From CAWCCP01 sp963701245 (lineage in GTDB: Bacteria > Patescibacteriota > Saccharimonadia > Saccharimonadales > UBA4665): DNA of 64,000 nt. The stretch is from positions 124,001 through 188,000 of the forward strand of contig OY969576.1 in assembly GCA_963701245.1 (NCBI GenBank). Direction: 5' to 3'. Made by a program: the position numbers and the translations under genes. The notes beneath the pieces were generated by a model that did no database searches, was not told the origin of the DNA, and was given only the letters and a program-made list of their open reading frames with translations. This document shows, in pieces, positions 8,949 through 17,887 of the stretch (position 1 is its first letter; every line of letters begins with the position of its first letter).

Positions 8949-9554
8949 CTACAAGTAGTGGCCGTAGTAATACCAAAAATGCTTCAAGATTAGAGCGGCT
9001 ATTATGAGCAGCCAAGCGACAAGAATATCGAGGTGATGTCGACGTATCCAGGCATAGACTTCTCTAGCTCGACCTTTCGGTAGCGTAATATTTTTCTGAT
9101 CGATGTTATAAAGAGTTACGTACCAAAATGTGGTAATCGTTACCACCCAGACAACCATACACCACGGACATAGGGCGTGAATTCGATAGACGCTCTGAAA
9201 AAACAGCCAATGTACGAAGGCTATTCCAAAGATTGTGCCTATTTCAAGACCGAGCCAGAACCATCGTTTAAATTTTGCCCCGGCTAAACTGACCACGCCG
9301 ATGGTGAGGAGTACCGGAAACGCCCCAAGTCCAATTATGGGGTTTGGAAATGCAAATGCCGAACCTTGTTTACTTTGCATGACACTACCGCAACTGATAA
9401 TTGGATTCAAATTGCATGACGGGACATATGAGGGATTCTTGGACAGTTGCAATTTATCCCACATGATAATAAATGAGCAGATGTAACCAATAATACCGGC
9501 AATAATGAGTATGTATGGTAAGGCTACCGGCAGAGTCAGCTTTTTTGTTGACAT
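8949..9554 (-). CDS. Vitamin K epoxide reductase (VKOR) family protein
   Basis: A 201-residue membrane protein with about five predicted helices. It has the VKOR cysteine pattern: the loop pair Cys47/Cys55 (PSCNLNPIISCGSV) and the redox centre CPWC at 129-132 near the end of a helix. Bacterial VKOR re-oxidises a DsbA-like partner and passes electrons to quinone, driving disulfide formation outside the membrane. There is no fused thioredoxin domain and no DsbA gene nearby. The minus-strand -10 box TGCTATACT lies eight bases before the ATG and no Shine-Dalgarno is present. Confidence 0.9.
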   Translation of the reverse strand: MSTKKLTLPVALPYILIIAGIIGYICSFIIMWDKLQLSKNPSYVPSCNLNPIISCGSVMQSKQGSAFAFPNPIIGLGAFPVLLTIGVVSLAGAKFKRWFWLGLEIGTIFGIAFVHWLFFQSVYRIHALCPWCMVVWVVTITTFWYVTLYNIDQKNITLPKGRAREVYAWIRRHHLDILVAWLLIIAALILKHFWYYYGHYL

Positions 9555-9562
9555 TACGATTT

Positions 9563-9568
9563 AGTATA
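9563..9568 (-). promoter_or_regulatory. Extended -10 box of the VKOR gene (leaderless type)
   Basis: On the minus strand TATACT preceded by TGC ends eight bases before the VKOR ATG. Transcription would then begin at or next to the start codon. Confidence 0.55.
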
Positions 9569-9598
9569 GCAAGCTTTAGCTTAGAGTTACATGAAACG

Positions 9599-10765
9599 TT
9601 ACTGCGCACATTTCCCGGTACTGACCAGCTGATTTTGCGACTCAGCTTGCCGGATTTCGGTGATTACTTGTGGCATGGTAAGGGCGTAACCGGTATGGGG
9701 GTATTCGGTAGATTCAGCAAAAACGACACCAATGACAGTACCGTCTTTGGCAACCAGAGGCCCTCCGGAATTTCCTGGAATGATATTGGCTTGTACTTCA
9801 AAGACATCACGATCGGTATTGCCTGTTCCGTAGATGTTACGTCCGCTCGCCGTAAATTCATCTAGAACTGCCGCCGCACCATCTGAAAACGGTCCACCGC
9901 CGGGATATCCTAGGACAGCAGAAGCGGTACCAGGATTGATATGGCTGGTAGATATGACAAGACTTTGTCCAGCCAGGTTGGCGACCCGTAAAACAGCCAA
10001 ATCTAAGTTTGGATCAAACCATATTACTTGGGCAGTATGAGTACCATTACCATCTAGGACGTAGGGATGATGAATACCGGCAACGACGTGGGCATTAGTT
10101 GCGACAAGGTCCGACCCGACGACGAAACCGGACCCTTCGACAATACCACCACAACCCTGCCCCTCAATCTTTACGACTGATGCTCGGTCTCGATTCACGG
10201 CATACTGTAGCACTCCGAGACTAGGCAGTGGTACATTGTTCCGCGGACTTGGTTCACCACCAATAAATACTTCCGGGAAGCCATTAGGATCTATCAGGTT
10301 ACCGAGATCGGAAATAAAGTTTGGAGCATTGGGTAAGGCTCTGTTTAGGGCGCTGACGATTCTGGAATTATGGATACTAGACTGCAATGTTGGGAATGGC
10401 AAGGCTATTATCACCGCCGCGGTTAGCCAAATACTAAACAACAGCGACACAATGCTGACAATCGCTCCTAGGCCATTATCGAAATGATTTATTTTTTTGA
10501 ACTGGACTTTCGTTTTAATAATGACCCCGATATATTCACCGATAGTCAGAAAAATAAGAGCACAACCAAGGGTGGTCACGAGCGTAACGACCACTCGAGT
10601 TGCTTGGGTAGAAGCATGAGCAACCGTATACGGTTCAATCGTGGCACCCAAAAATAGCCCTCCAAAAAAACCTACTGTTGAACAAATTTGCCGAACAAAG
10701 CCAATTTCACGGCCTCTAAAAAGCGCACCGATAGCAAAGATAACGATGAGAATATCAATGATCAT
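9599..10765 (-). CDS. MarP-like membrane serine protease (CvpA-type helices + trypsin-like domain)
   Basis: A 388-residue protein with four hydrophobic helices in residues 1-125 (CvpA-like) followed by a trypsin-like domain. The triad is visible: His226 in ATNAHVVAG, Asp255 in DPNLDLAVLR and Ser333 in PGNSGGPL. This is the architecture of mycobacterial MarP, a periplasmic protease needed for acid tolerance. Cys205 and Cys386 could form a disulfide across the protease domain; from memory MarP has a functional disulfide with the same spacing. It follows uppP with three bases between them, so the two are probably co-transcribed. Confidence 0.85.
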   Translation of the reverse strand: MIIDILIVIFAIGALFRGREIGFVRQICSTVGFFGGLFLGATIEPYTVAHASTQATRVVVTLVTTLGCALIFLTIGEYIGVIIKTKVQFKKINHFDNGLGAIVSIVSLLFSIWLTAAVIIALPFPTLQSSIHNSRIVSALNRALPNAPNFISDLGNLIDPNGFPEVFIGGEPSPRNNVPLPSLGVLQYAVNRDRASVVKIEGQGCGGIVEGSGFVVGSDLVATNAHVVAGIHHPYVLDGNGTHTAQVIWFDPNLDLAVLRVANLAGQSLVISTSHINPGTASAVLGYPGGGPFSDGAAAVLDEFTASGRNIYGTGNTDRDVFEVQANIIPGNSGGPLVAKDGTVIGVVFAESTEYPHTGYALTMPQVITEIRQAESQNQLVSTGKCAQ

Positions 10766-10768
10766 ATT

Positions 10769-11659
10769 TTAGAAATGACCTCTGAGCAAGCCCAGACCGA
10801 TCAATGCCACCCCAGCAAAAATACAATAATACGCAAACGGACGGAGACTCTTGTTTTGGAAATATTTATCCAAGAATTGAACTGCGATATAGGCACCAAT
10901 TGCAGCCGCAATTCCCCCAGCTAGTATTTGTGGCCGTGAGCCGGCATCGAGTGAGCCAAAAAAATCTGGCAATTTTAAGAGTCCAGCGGCTAAAATGATC
11001 GGCGTTGCGAGCAGAAATGAAAACCTGGCGGCATCTTGATTGTTGAGGCCACTATATAAACCAGCCACCATTGTAATCCCCGAGCGACTAATCCCGGCAC
11101 ATAAGGCTCCCACTTGCGCAACGCCAATAAGTGCTGCTCGAGGGAAGTTTAATTTTTCGCTCACCTGCGCAGCGGTGCCTTGGACGTTATGGACTGAACG
11201 CCGTCGTTGATGAGTACGCTGATAGTGATCACCGGCCAGTAAAATGAAGCCGTTAATGATGAGGAATGTCATAGCCGCCAAAGGTTTGGCGAATTGTTCT
11301 CGCAGCAGACTTTCAAATAATAAACCGACAATTCCAGCCGGAATGGTCGCCACAATTAACAGCCAGGCCAGTCGACTGTCAGGTGTATCTATTGATCGGC
11401 TCGACAAGGACTGAAAGAAGGCTTTTATTATTCGCCACCATGTCTTTCGATAAAAAATAAACAGTGCCAGTGCAGTGGCGACATGCAAGATGACGAGAAA
11501 TGACAGGAAAAACGATTCTTTGACACTTTCATTGGCGAGAATACTGTGCCAGTTGAAGAGCCAAGCAATAATCACTGAATGGCCGAGACTAGAAATCGGA
11601 AAAAGTTCAGAAACCCCTTGGATGAACCCAAGAATAATCGCTTGCAGATATGTAATCAT
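10769..11659 (-). CDS. uppP: Undecaprenyl-diphosphate phosphatase
   Basis: A 296-residue multi-spanning membrane enzyme of the UppP/BacA family, which recycles undecaprenyl diphosphate to the lipid carrier used in peptidoglycan synthesis. The first signature is GVSELFPISSLGH at 15-27 and the second is GISRSGITMVAGLYSG. The length is slightly above the usual 265-280 because of an insert around residues 150-165. The presence of this gene supports a peptidoglycan-containing envelope. It lies between zwf and the MarP-like gene in a compact minus-strand run. Confidence 0.92.
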   Translation of the reverse strand: MITYLQAIILGFIQGVSELFPISSLGHSVIIAWLFNWHSILANESVKESFFLSFLVILHVATALALFIFYRKTWWRIIKAFFQSLSSRSIDTPDSRLAWLLIVATIPAGIVGLLFESLLREQFAKPLAAMTFLIINGFILLAGDHYQRTHQRRRSVHNVQGTAAQVSEKLNFPRAALIGVAQVGALCAGISRSGITMVAGLYSGLNNQDAARFSFLLATPIILAAGLLKLPDFFGSLDAGSRPQILAGGIAAAIGAYIAVQFLDKYFQNKSLRPFAYYCIFAGVALIGLGLLRGHF

Positions 11660-11693
11660 GAATTAACAGGTCCTCTTTAAATAGTGTAGCAAA

Positions 11694-13103
11694 TTATGGC
11701 TGTAACGGTTCAGCGAGCTGATAGCCATTGATGCCGATCGGATAGTCTTGTAAATCATTGGCATTCTTAGCCCATTCATTGATCACTGAATCTATAATTC
11801 GCCAGGCTGATAACACCTCGGCGCTGGTGGCAAAGAGGGTATGATCACCTCGCACAGCATCGGCGAGCACACGCTCATAAGCGTTGGGGTGTTCATGATT
11901 GGCGAAGTTTTTTTGGTAGGAGAAGTCCATCGAGACATGCTGAAATTCATTATCAAAGCCGGGCTTTTTAGCTACTAAATCAATTTCAATCCCTTCGTTC
12001 GGTTGAATGCGAAAACGGAGTTGGTTTGATTCATTTGACTGACCAGTGAACGTGACGCAAATTTCATTTTGTTTTTCGGCTAAGGCTTTACCAGTCCATA
12101 TAATAATTGGAATATCACGCCAACGATCATTATTGATCGTCGTACGGATGCCGGCGAAGGTTTCAGTGGTTGAAGCCGGATTAAGGACTTCTTCACGATA
12201 TCCTTCGTACTGTCCACGGACCGACAGCTCGTGCACTTTATCAGGTGCAATTGGTACAACCTGCGACAAGACCAGTTGCTTGCTAGCGTGAATGCTATCG
12301 CTATCCATCGCTTTCGGTTGATCCATCGTTACGATAGCCAGTATTTGTAAGAGGTGACTTTGGATAAAATCACGAAGTGCACCAATTGGTTCGTAAAATT
12401 GTGCTCTGCCTTCAATAGTGATCTTTTCACTGGCATAGATTTCGATTTGCGAGATATGTGTACGGTTCCATAAAGCTTCGAATATCGGATTTTTAAATCG
12501 AAACGTCAGAATGTTTTGGACGGTCTCTTTGGCCAAGTAGTGATCGATACGAAATATTTGTTCTTCTCCGAATACTTTTTCGGTGTCAGCGATCAACATT
12601 TGGGCGGATTGTAAGTCATAGCCAAAGGGTTTTTCGACCAGAAGCCGGGTCATGGCTTTGCCGTGCTGGCAACTGGTATTGAGACTTGCCTCACCCATGA
12701 GCCTAATAATGGGGTCATAGACTTGTGGTGGAATCGATAAATAATAGAGTCGGTTCATACAGACTCCGTTGGACTCCTCAATTTCATCAAGCGTGGCTCG
12801 TAGGCTCTGATAGGCAGCTGGATCGACCAGGTCCATTTGAAACATGCGGGCATGGTCATACATTTTCTTCAGGGTATCGGGATCACAGATGTTATCGACT
12901 TCATTGACACACAATTCGACTTGATCAAGCAACTCCTGTGCGGTCATCTGTCGTCGGCTAATACCAATGATTTGTGTTTTTTCGTGAAGTAATCCGTCTT
13001 TAAACAAGTGGTAGAGTGCTGGCAACAAATATCGGTGTGAGAGGTCGCCAGTGATACCAAAAATAACAATGATACTGGGACTCAGTTTTAAATTGCTATT
13101 CAT
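11694..13103 (-). CDS. zwf: Glucose-6-phosphate 1-dehydrogenase
   Basis: A 469-residue enzyme that oxidises glucose-6-phosphate to 6-phosphogluconolactone with NADP. It has the N-terminal dinucleotide-binding motif IFGITGDLSHRYLLPALY (14-31), LLVEKPFGYDL, and the active-site motif RIDHYLAKETVQN with the catalytic His. The length is typical (about 480-500). Only a weak AGGA precedes the ATG. It lies 34 bases after gnd, and together they form the NADPH-producing branch of the pentose phosphate pathway. No 6-phosphogluconolactonase gene is seen nearby; hydrolysis may be spontaneous or encoded elsewhere. Confidence 0.95.
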   Translation of the reverse strand: MNSNLKLSPSIIVIFGITGDLSHRYLLPALYHLFKDGLLHEKTQIIGISRRQMTAQELLDQVELCVNEVDNICDPDTLKKMYDHARMFQMDLVDPAAYQSLRATLDEIEESNGVCMNRLYYLSIPPQVYDPIIRLMGEASLNTSCQHGKAMTRLLVEKPFGYDLQSAQMLIADTEKVFGEEQIFRIDHYLAKETVQNILTFRFKNPIFEALWNRTHISQIEIYASEKITIEGRAQFYEPIGALRDFIQSHLLQILAIVTMDQPKAMDSDSIHASKQLVLSQVVPIAPDKVHELSVRGQYEGYREEVLNPASTTETFAGIRTTINNDRWRDIPIIIWTGKALAEKQNEICVTFTGQSNESNQLRFRIQPNEGIEIDLVAKKPGFDNEFQHVSMDFSYQKNFANHEHPNAYERVLADAVRGDHTLFATSAEVLSAWRIIDSVINEWAKNANDLQDYPIGINGYQLAEPLQP

Positions 13104-13137
13104 CGTCGTATTCCTAGCAGGAGGTGTGTATGGTTAT

Positions 13138-14043
13138 TCATTTGTTAACGGCGTGTCCGCCAAATTTATTTCGCATCGCAGCTAACAATTTCGTTGCAAA
13201 ATTAGTTTGTCCCTGTTGAGAAGCAAGTCGAACGTCGAACGCAGCTTGGATGCTTGGCGTCTCTATATTGAGACTTTTAGCAGTTTCTAATGTCCATCGG
13301 GCTTCACCACTCTCAGCGACAAATCCTTCAATGCCTTCTAGGTTCGGATTTTCCTGTAATGCCGAGGTACATAACTCATTGAGCCAAGATGTAATAACAC
13401 TGTGATGTTGCCAGACATCGCCAGCGGCAGCCAAGTCAAGGTTTTGATACGGCCCTTCTTTGAGGACGCGATAGCCTTCTGCCAAACTTTCCATCATGCC
13501 ATACTCGATGGCGTTATGGGTCATTTTGACAAAGTGCCCGCTTCCACTAGGTCCGAAATAGTGGTAGGCGGCTTCGGGAGCGGCCAAAGTTTTTAAGACC
13601 GGTTCTATAGTTTCAAAGGTGGCCTTATCATCGCTGCCAACCATCATTGAAAAGCCGTTTTGATAACCCCAGACACCGCCGCTTGTTCCAACATCAATTA
13701 AGTGATTGCCGCTCGCAAGTACCGTTTGATTCAATTGTTTTGTGTGTCGGTAGTCTGAGTTGCCGCCATCAATAATAATGCTGCCTTTAGGTATACGTTT
13801 TAGCCACTCATCTACTTGATCATCAACAATATCAGCTGGTAGCATAATCCATAGAATAAACTGCTCATCACCGAAGGCTTTTATGACATCATCTTTGGTG
13901 TACGCTGCTATAGCGCCATACTTTGCGGCTTCTTCAATTGGCTCGGGGCTACGATTGTGGGCGATGACAGTATGACCATCTTCAGATAACTTGCGCGATA
14001 TTTGCATACCCATGCGCCCTAAACCCTGCAATGCTATTTTCAT
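13138..14043 (-). CDS. gnd: 6-phosphogluconate dehydrogenase, decarboxylating (short form)
   Basis: A 301-residue enzyme with the Rossmann motif GLGRMGMQISRKL near the N-terminus, the substrate-binding IDGGNSDYRHT, and the catalytic region GHFVKMTHNAIEYGMM with the conserved Lys. It belongs to the short (about 300-residue) tetrameric type rather than the 470-residue enterobacterial type. It oxidises and decarboxylates 6-phosphogluconate to ribulose-5-phosphate. A strong AGGAGGAG precedes the ATG. It is first in the run gnd-zwf-uppP-marP-like. Confidence 0.93.
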   Translation of the reverse strand: MKIALQGLGRMGMQISRKLSEDGHTVIAHNRSPEPIEEAAKYGAIAAYTKDDVIKAFGDEQFILWIMLPADIVDDQVDEWLKRIPKGSIIIDGGNSDYRHTKQLNQTVLASGNHLIDVGTSGGVWGYQNGFSMMVGSDDKATFETIEPVLKTLAAPEAAYHYFGPSGSGHFVKMTHNAIEYGMMESLAEGYRVLKEGPYQNLDLAAAGDVWQHHSVITSWLNELCTSALQENPNLEGIEGFVAESGEARWTLETAKSLNIETPSIQAAFDVRLASQQGQTNFATKLLAAMRNKFGGHAVNK

Positions 14044-14173
14044 TCAGATCTCCTCCTAGGTTTCATTATATATACGATCGTTGTAGTTGTACTGAAACCC
14101 ATCAACGTGCCGAAACTTGAAAAGAACCTTGATTCACTATAGCAAAGGTCGATCTTACGAGCGACTAAATTGC

Positions 14174-14899
14174 TTATTGTAAACTGATACGTACGAATGA
14201 CTCTGCTCGTTCAAAACCTGCTTTAGCCCCTAGTTGTTTAGATTGTTCATCAAGCCATAGCTTAACCTGCTTGATATTACTAATTTGACTAGTATGCGCG
14301 TTTAAGGCAGCTATCTTTTGCTCAAAGGTTTCGGAAATGTCAACTGAGAAATTACCGTTATCGAAATTAATGAGAAGCACATCAGGGGTTTTATGTGGTT
14401 CAAAGCCGGCGGCATAGAGTTCGGGAAACGTTAGATGATCGCGTGCCAGCGGAAAGACTGCATCTAAGGCAGCTTGACCGGCGGCTCGGTGGTCGGGATG
14501 GTTAATGAGACCACGCTCAGCTGAATACAGTATCGAGGGGTCCATGGTGATCACCACATCAGGTTTTACGGTGCGAATAATCTTCACGATATCCTTTTTA
14601 AGAGCCATGGTAATTTCTAATTCGCCATCAGGATATTCGAGAAAGTAGACTTCTTTACCGCCGACTATTTCAACTGCGTTCCGTTGTTCTGCTTCACGAA
14701 TCTTACTTAGCTCTTTTGACGTAATGTTATGATCTGCCGATCCTTTACTGCCGTCGGTAACAATAAGGTAGTAGACCTCAGCACCGTCCTTCGCAAATTT
14801 AGCCATTGTGCCAGCGGCACCGAAGTCAAGATCGTCAGGATGAGCGGCGATGCCGAGTACGATGCGGGGCTTCAGTTCGCGAGTCTTTGAAGCATTCAT
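14174..14899 (-). CDS. PIG-L/LmbE family deacetylase
   Basis: A 241-residue metal-dependent N-deacetylase-like protein. The zinc motif AHPDDLDFGAAG is at 19-30 (His20, Asp23) and the second metal ligand region is HPDHRAAG. Family members deacetylate GlcNAc-type sugars in GPI, mycothiol or bacillithiol synthesis, or modify antibiotics. No other thiol-biosynthesis gene is nearby, so the substrate is open. A -10 box TATACT lies seven bases before the ATG and there is no Shine-Dalgarno. Confidence 0.85.
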   Translation of the reverse strand: MNASKTRELKPRIVLGIAAHPDDLDFGAAGTMAKFAKDGAEVYYLIVTDGSKGSADHNITSKELSKIREAEQRNAVEIVGGKEVYFLEYPDGELEITMALKKDIVKIIRTVKPDVVITMDPSILYSAERGLINHPDHRAAGQAALDAVFPLARDHLTFPELYAAGFEPHKTPDVLLINFDNGNFSVDISETFEQKIAALNAHTSQISNIKQVKLWLDEQSKQLGAKAGFERAESFVRISLQ

Positions 14900-14906
14900 A
14901 GCAGTA

Positions 14907-14912
14907 AGTATA
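14907..14912 (-). promoter_or_regulatory. -10 box of the PIG-L gene (leaderless type)
   Basis: TATACT on the minus strand ends seven bases before the ATG, leaving no room for a leader or ribosome binding site. Confidence 0.5.
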
Positions 14913-14995
14913 CAACGCTTAGATTTAGGGATAGCTCGATTCTTAGATAGGGTTCAGCGAGTACGAAGTCGTTTTCTGCTCATGGCAGTTTATTT

Positions 14996-16276
14996 TTAGA
15001 CTTTACTAATGACCTGTTCTCGTTCTGGACCAACGCCTATATGGGAAACGGAGATTGATAATTCGTTTTCTAGAAGGTCAATAAATTCTTTTGCTTCTTT
15101 CGGAAGCTTGGAAAAGTCCCGTACTGTCGATATAGCTTGCCATGTATCCATGGCAGTATAAACTGGTCGGCAACCCATTAGATCGAGAGCCGAGCTTGGG
15201 GCATACGACTTAGTGCTTCCATCAGCTAATACGTAATCCGTGGCAACGTTAAATGTTTTTCCGAATCGTTCTACATGGTCCATTTTAGTAATGGCAAGTT
15301 CATCAACGCCATTAACTTGAATTGCACTTCTTAGCTCTGGCAGGTCTGGGTAACCAATCCTTCTCGGTCGCTTCGTTGTGGTGCCATACTCACTATCGAT
15401 AGCACCGCTTTTGCCTCGAATACGACTAGCTAACTTCTCTTCTGTAATTTCAGTGACAAATGGTCCCATTCCGACGTGTGATTTTATTACTTTGACAACA
15501 CCCGTCACTTTAGTTACGTGTCTATGAGCAACACCAAGTCCGCTGAGCAATCCGGCAACGGTTGTCAGTGAAGACGTGACATAAGGATACATTCCGTGAT
15601 CAATATCAAGACCGTAGGCTTGAGCTCCTTCAATAAGTACATTCCGACCATCTTTAATTTGTTCGTTGACAAGATGCACGGTGTCAGTAATAAAGGGCAT
15701 CAAAAACTCAACATCGGCCAACCAAGCTTCAGCAATTTTGGTAATAGTTGCATCCGATTTTGACGAACCAAGGACGTTTTTAAGTCCATCATAGGCACGG
15801 TCATAGAGCTGTTTTGGATCAGAAATTAATTCTACACGCACCCCGTGTCGTAAATACTTATCACTGGCGACAAATGCAATTCCGGCTTTGGTACTGCCTT
15901 GTGCGAGATTGCCAGCTTCCCTTTTTTCATCTAGCAAAATGTGGTGTGGCATCACGAGGTGTGCCGTGTTGCTGATTACGAGTCGTTTTGGGGTGAATTT
16001 AATGCCGAGTGATGTTAATTCTTCAATTTCTCGGCGTAGTTTCGTTGGATCAACGTAGACACCGCCGCCAATCACATTTTGAATATTCGGATATACAATA
16101 CCTGATGGTATTTGATGGAGTGCGAACGAAGACGTGGGAGAAGGCATGATAGTATGTCCAGCGTTTGCGCCACCATTACCTCGAGCGACAATGCTGTAGG
16201 AACCGGCGATAAGGTCAACAAACCGGCCTTTGCCTTCATCTCCTCTTTGCAGACCTATAATTATATCTACTGCCAT
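14996..16276 (-). CDS. purA: Adenylosuccinate synthetase
   Basis: A 426-residue GTP-dependent enzyme that couples IMP to aspartate, the first step from IMP to AMP. The N-terminal signature is GLQRGDEGKGRFVD (8-21), with the catalytic Asp13 and the usual W replaced by L9. GNGGANAGHTI (33-43) carries the catalytic His41. The C-terminal GTP-binding region and the segment TTTKRPRRIGYPDL match the family. It follows purB after 42 bases on the same strand, giving the complete IMP-to-AMP pair. TATACT lies 11 bases before the ATG. Confidence 0.95.
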   Translation of the reverse strand: MAVDIIIGLQRGDEGKGRFVDLIAGSYSIVARGNGGANAGHTIMPSPTSSFALHQIPSGIVYPNIQNVIGGGVYVDPTKLRREIEELTSLGIKFTPKRLVISNTAHLVMPHHILLDEKREAGNLAQGSTKAGIAFVASDKYLRHGVRVELISDPKQLYDRAYDGLKNVLGSSKSDATITKIAEAWLADVEFLMPFITDTVHLVNEQIKDGRNVLIEGAQAYGLDIDHGMYPYVTSSLTTVAGLLSGLGVAHRHVTKVTGVVKVIKSHVGMGPFVTEITEEKLASRIRGKSGAIDSEYGTTTKRPRRIGYPDLPELRSAIQVNGVDELAITKMDHVERFGKTFNVATDYVLADGSTKSYAPSSALDLMGCRPVYTAMDTWQAISTVRDFSKLPKEAKEFIDLLENELSISVSHIGVGPEREQVISKV

Positions 16277-16287
16277 CGAAGTTATTT

Positions 16288-16293
16288 AGTATA
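16288..16293 (-). promoter_or_regulatory. -10 box of purA
   Basis: TATACT on the minus strand, 11 bases before the purA ATG. It would allow purA its own short-leader transcript besides any read-through from purB. Confidence 0.4.
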
Positions 16294-16318
16294 AAGAATG
16301 GTTATGGTGAGCGCAAGA

Positions 16319-17689
16319 TCAGCTGTCGGTTTTAGCCAGTTTTGTCGCCAAACCGATATAGGTCTCCGGTGTTAAGTGGCGTAGGGTATTTTTCGCCTCT
16401 TCAGGTAAGTCCAGCTGTTCGATAAGGCTTTGATACTCTGACTGAGTAAGACTTTTCCCGCGCGTAGCCTGTTTGATAAGTTCGTAGGCATTAGGTTTGC
16501 CATACTTTCTCATAAGCGTTTGTACGGCTTCTGTTAACACAGCCCATTCATTTGCCAAATCGGCAGTAATTTTGTCACGATTTGGTGATATTTTGGAAAG
16601 CCCCTGCTGAAGAGACAGTAAGGCAACCAGTGTATGGCCAAACGCTTCACCTAATGTTCTGAGCGCCGAGCTGTCGCTTAAATCTCGCTGCAATCGAGAG
16701 ATTGGCAATTTACTCGCCAACCAGATGAGTGTAGCGTTGGCGGCTCCAAAATTAGCTTCGGCGTTTTCAAAATCTATTGGATTGACTTTGTGGGGCATCG
16801 TAGAAGAACCAACTTCATCAGCTTTGACTTGTAAGCTAAAGTAACCAAGCGATATGTAGCTCCATATATCTCTGGATAAATCGGTGTAGATTGTGTTGAG
16901 CAAACTGACACTATTGCAAAAGGCAGCTAACCAATCGTGCGGTTCGATTTGAGTGGTGACGGGGTTTGCTTGGAAACCGAGTGATTCTATAAACTCAGCA
17001 GATATTTTGGACCAGTCAACATCCGGATAGGCAATACTCAAGGCGTTATAATTGCCCGTTGCGCCATTACATTTAGCCTTGATAGGCAGTGTCTGTAAAC
17101 TTACAAGGCCATCCTTTATACGCGATTCAAATACCCGCAGTTCTTTTCCAAGAGTTGTTGGGCTAGCTGGCTGTCCGTGAGTATGAGATAGCATCGCCAG
17201 ATCACTGGTTGCCTGTCTGAGTACGCGAAGACTATCGATCAGTGCGGTACTCTTCGGTACGATAATGGCATCTTTTATATCTCGAACTTGCAGCGCATTT
17301 GCGAGATTATTAATGTCTTCTGATGTTAACCCAAAGTGGATAAATTCAATTGCTTGACTGAGTTCTGGTTTTTCAGAAATTTTTTGTCGTAACCATATTT
17401 CGACGGCTTTGACGTCATGATTTATATCTTGCTCGATGGTTTTGATTGCTTCAGCGTCATTCAAGCTAAAAGAATCAGCAATAGAGTTTAGGTATGATAC
17501 AGTCTCATCATTGAATGGACCTACTTCCGCCACGATGCCGCTGCCTAGTAATAAGAACCATTGAATTTCTACGTACGTCCGTCGTTTTATAAGGCCATAT
17601 TCGGAGACAATATCGACTAATTCGTGTAATTTTTTGGCATATCGACCGTCAAGTGGCGAGATCGCGAGTAGCTGTGGTTCGGTGGACAT
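16319..17689 (-). CDS. purB: Adenylosuccinate lyase
   Basis: A 456-residue fumarase/aspartase-superfamily enzyme that releases fumarate from adenylosuccinate and, in purine synthesis, from SAICAR. The signature loop SSTMPHKVNPIDFEN holds the catalytic Ser of the flexible loop. HTHGQPASPTTLGKE carries the conserved His block. The length matches the long bacterial PurB type. It lies immediately upstream of purA on the same strand. No other de novo purine genes are in the window. Confidence 0.95.
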   Translation of the reverse strand: MSTEPQLLAISPLDGRYAKKLHELVDIVSEYGLIKRRTYVEIQWFLLLGSGIVAEVGPFNDETVSYLNSIADSFSLNDAEAIKTIEQDINHDVKAVEIWLRQKISEKPELSQAIEFIHFGLTSEDINNLANALQVRDIKDAIIVPKSTALIDSLRVLRQATSDLAMLSHTHGQPASPTTLGKELRVFESRIKDGLVSLQTLPIKAKCNGATGNYNALSIAYPDVDWSKISAEFIESLGFQANPVTTQIEPHDWLAAFCNSVSLLNTIYTDLSRDIWSYISLGYFSLQVKADEVGSSTMPHKVNPIDFENAEANFGAANATLIWLASKLPISRLQRDLSDSSALRTLGEAFGHTLVALLSLQQGLSKISPNRDKITADLANEWAVLTEAVQTLMRKYGKPNAYELIKQATRGKSLTQSEYQSLIEQLDLPEEAKNTLRHLTPETYIGLATKLAKTDS

Positions 17690-17887
17690 AGTGTACTTAC
17701 CAGTGTAGCTCGTTCATTAACTTCTCACAACTGATATGAGGGACGCCCCTTTTTAACTGATAGCGGCTATATTATACTGAATGACATAATAATGTTTATG
17801 GCCGGGGTGCAAAAATTGAGAGCGAGAATGATTCTAATGCTCAGTATTACCTCAGGAATACTACTATAATGTGTACTGCATAACTCT

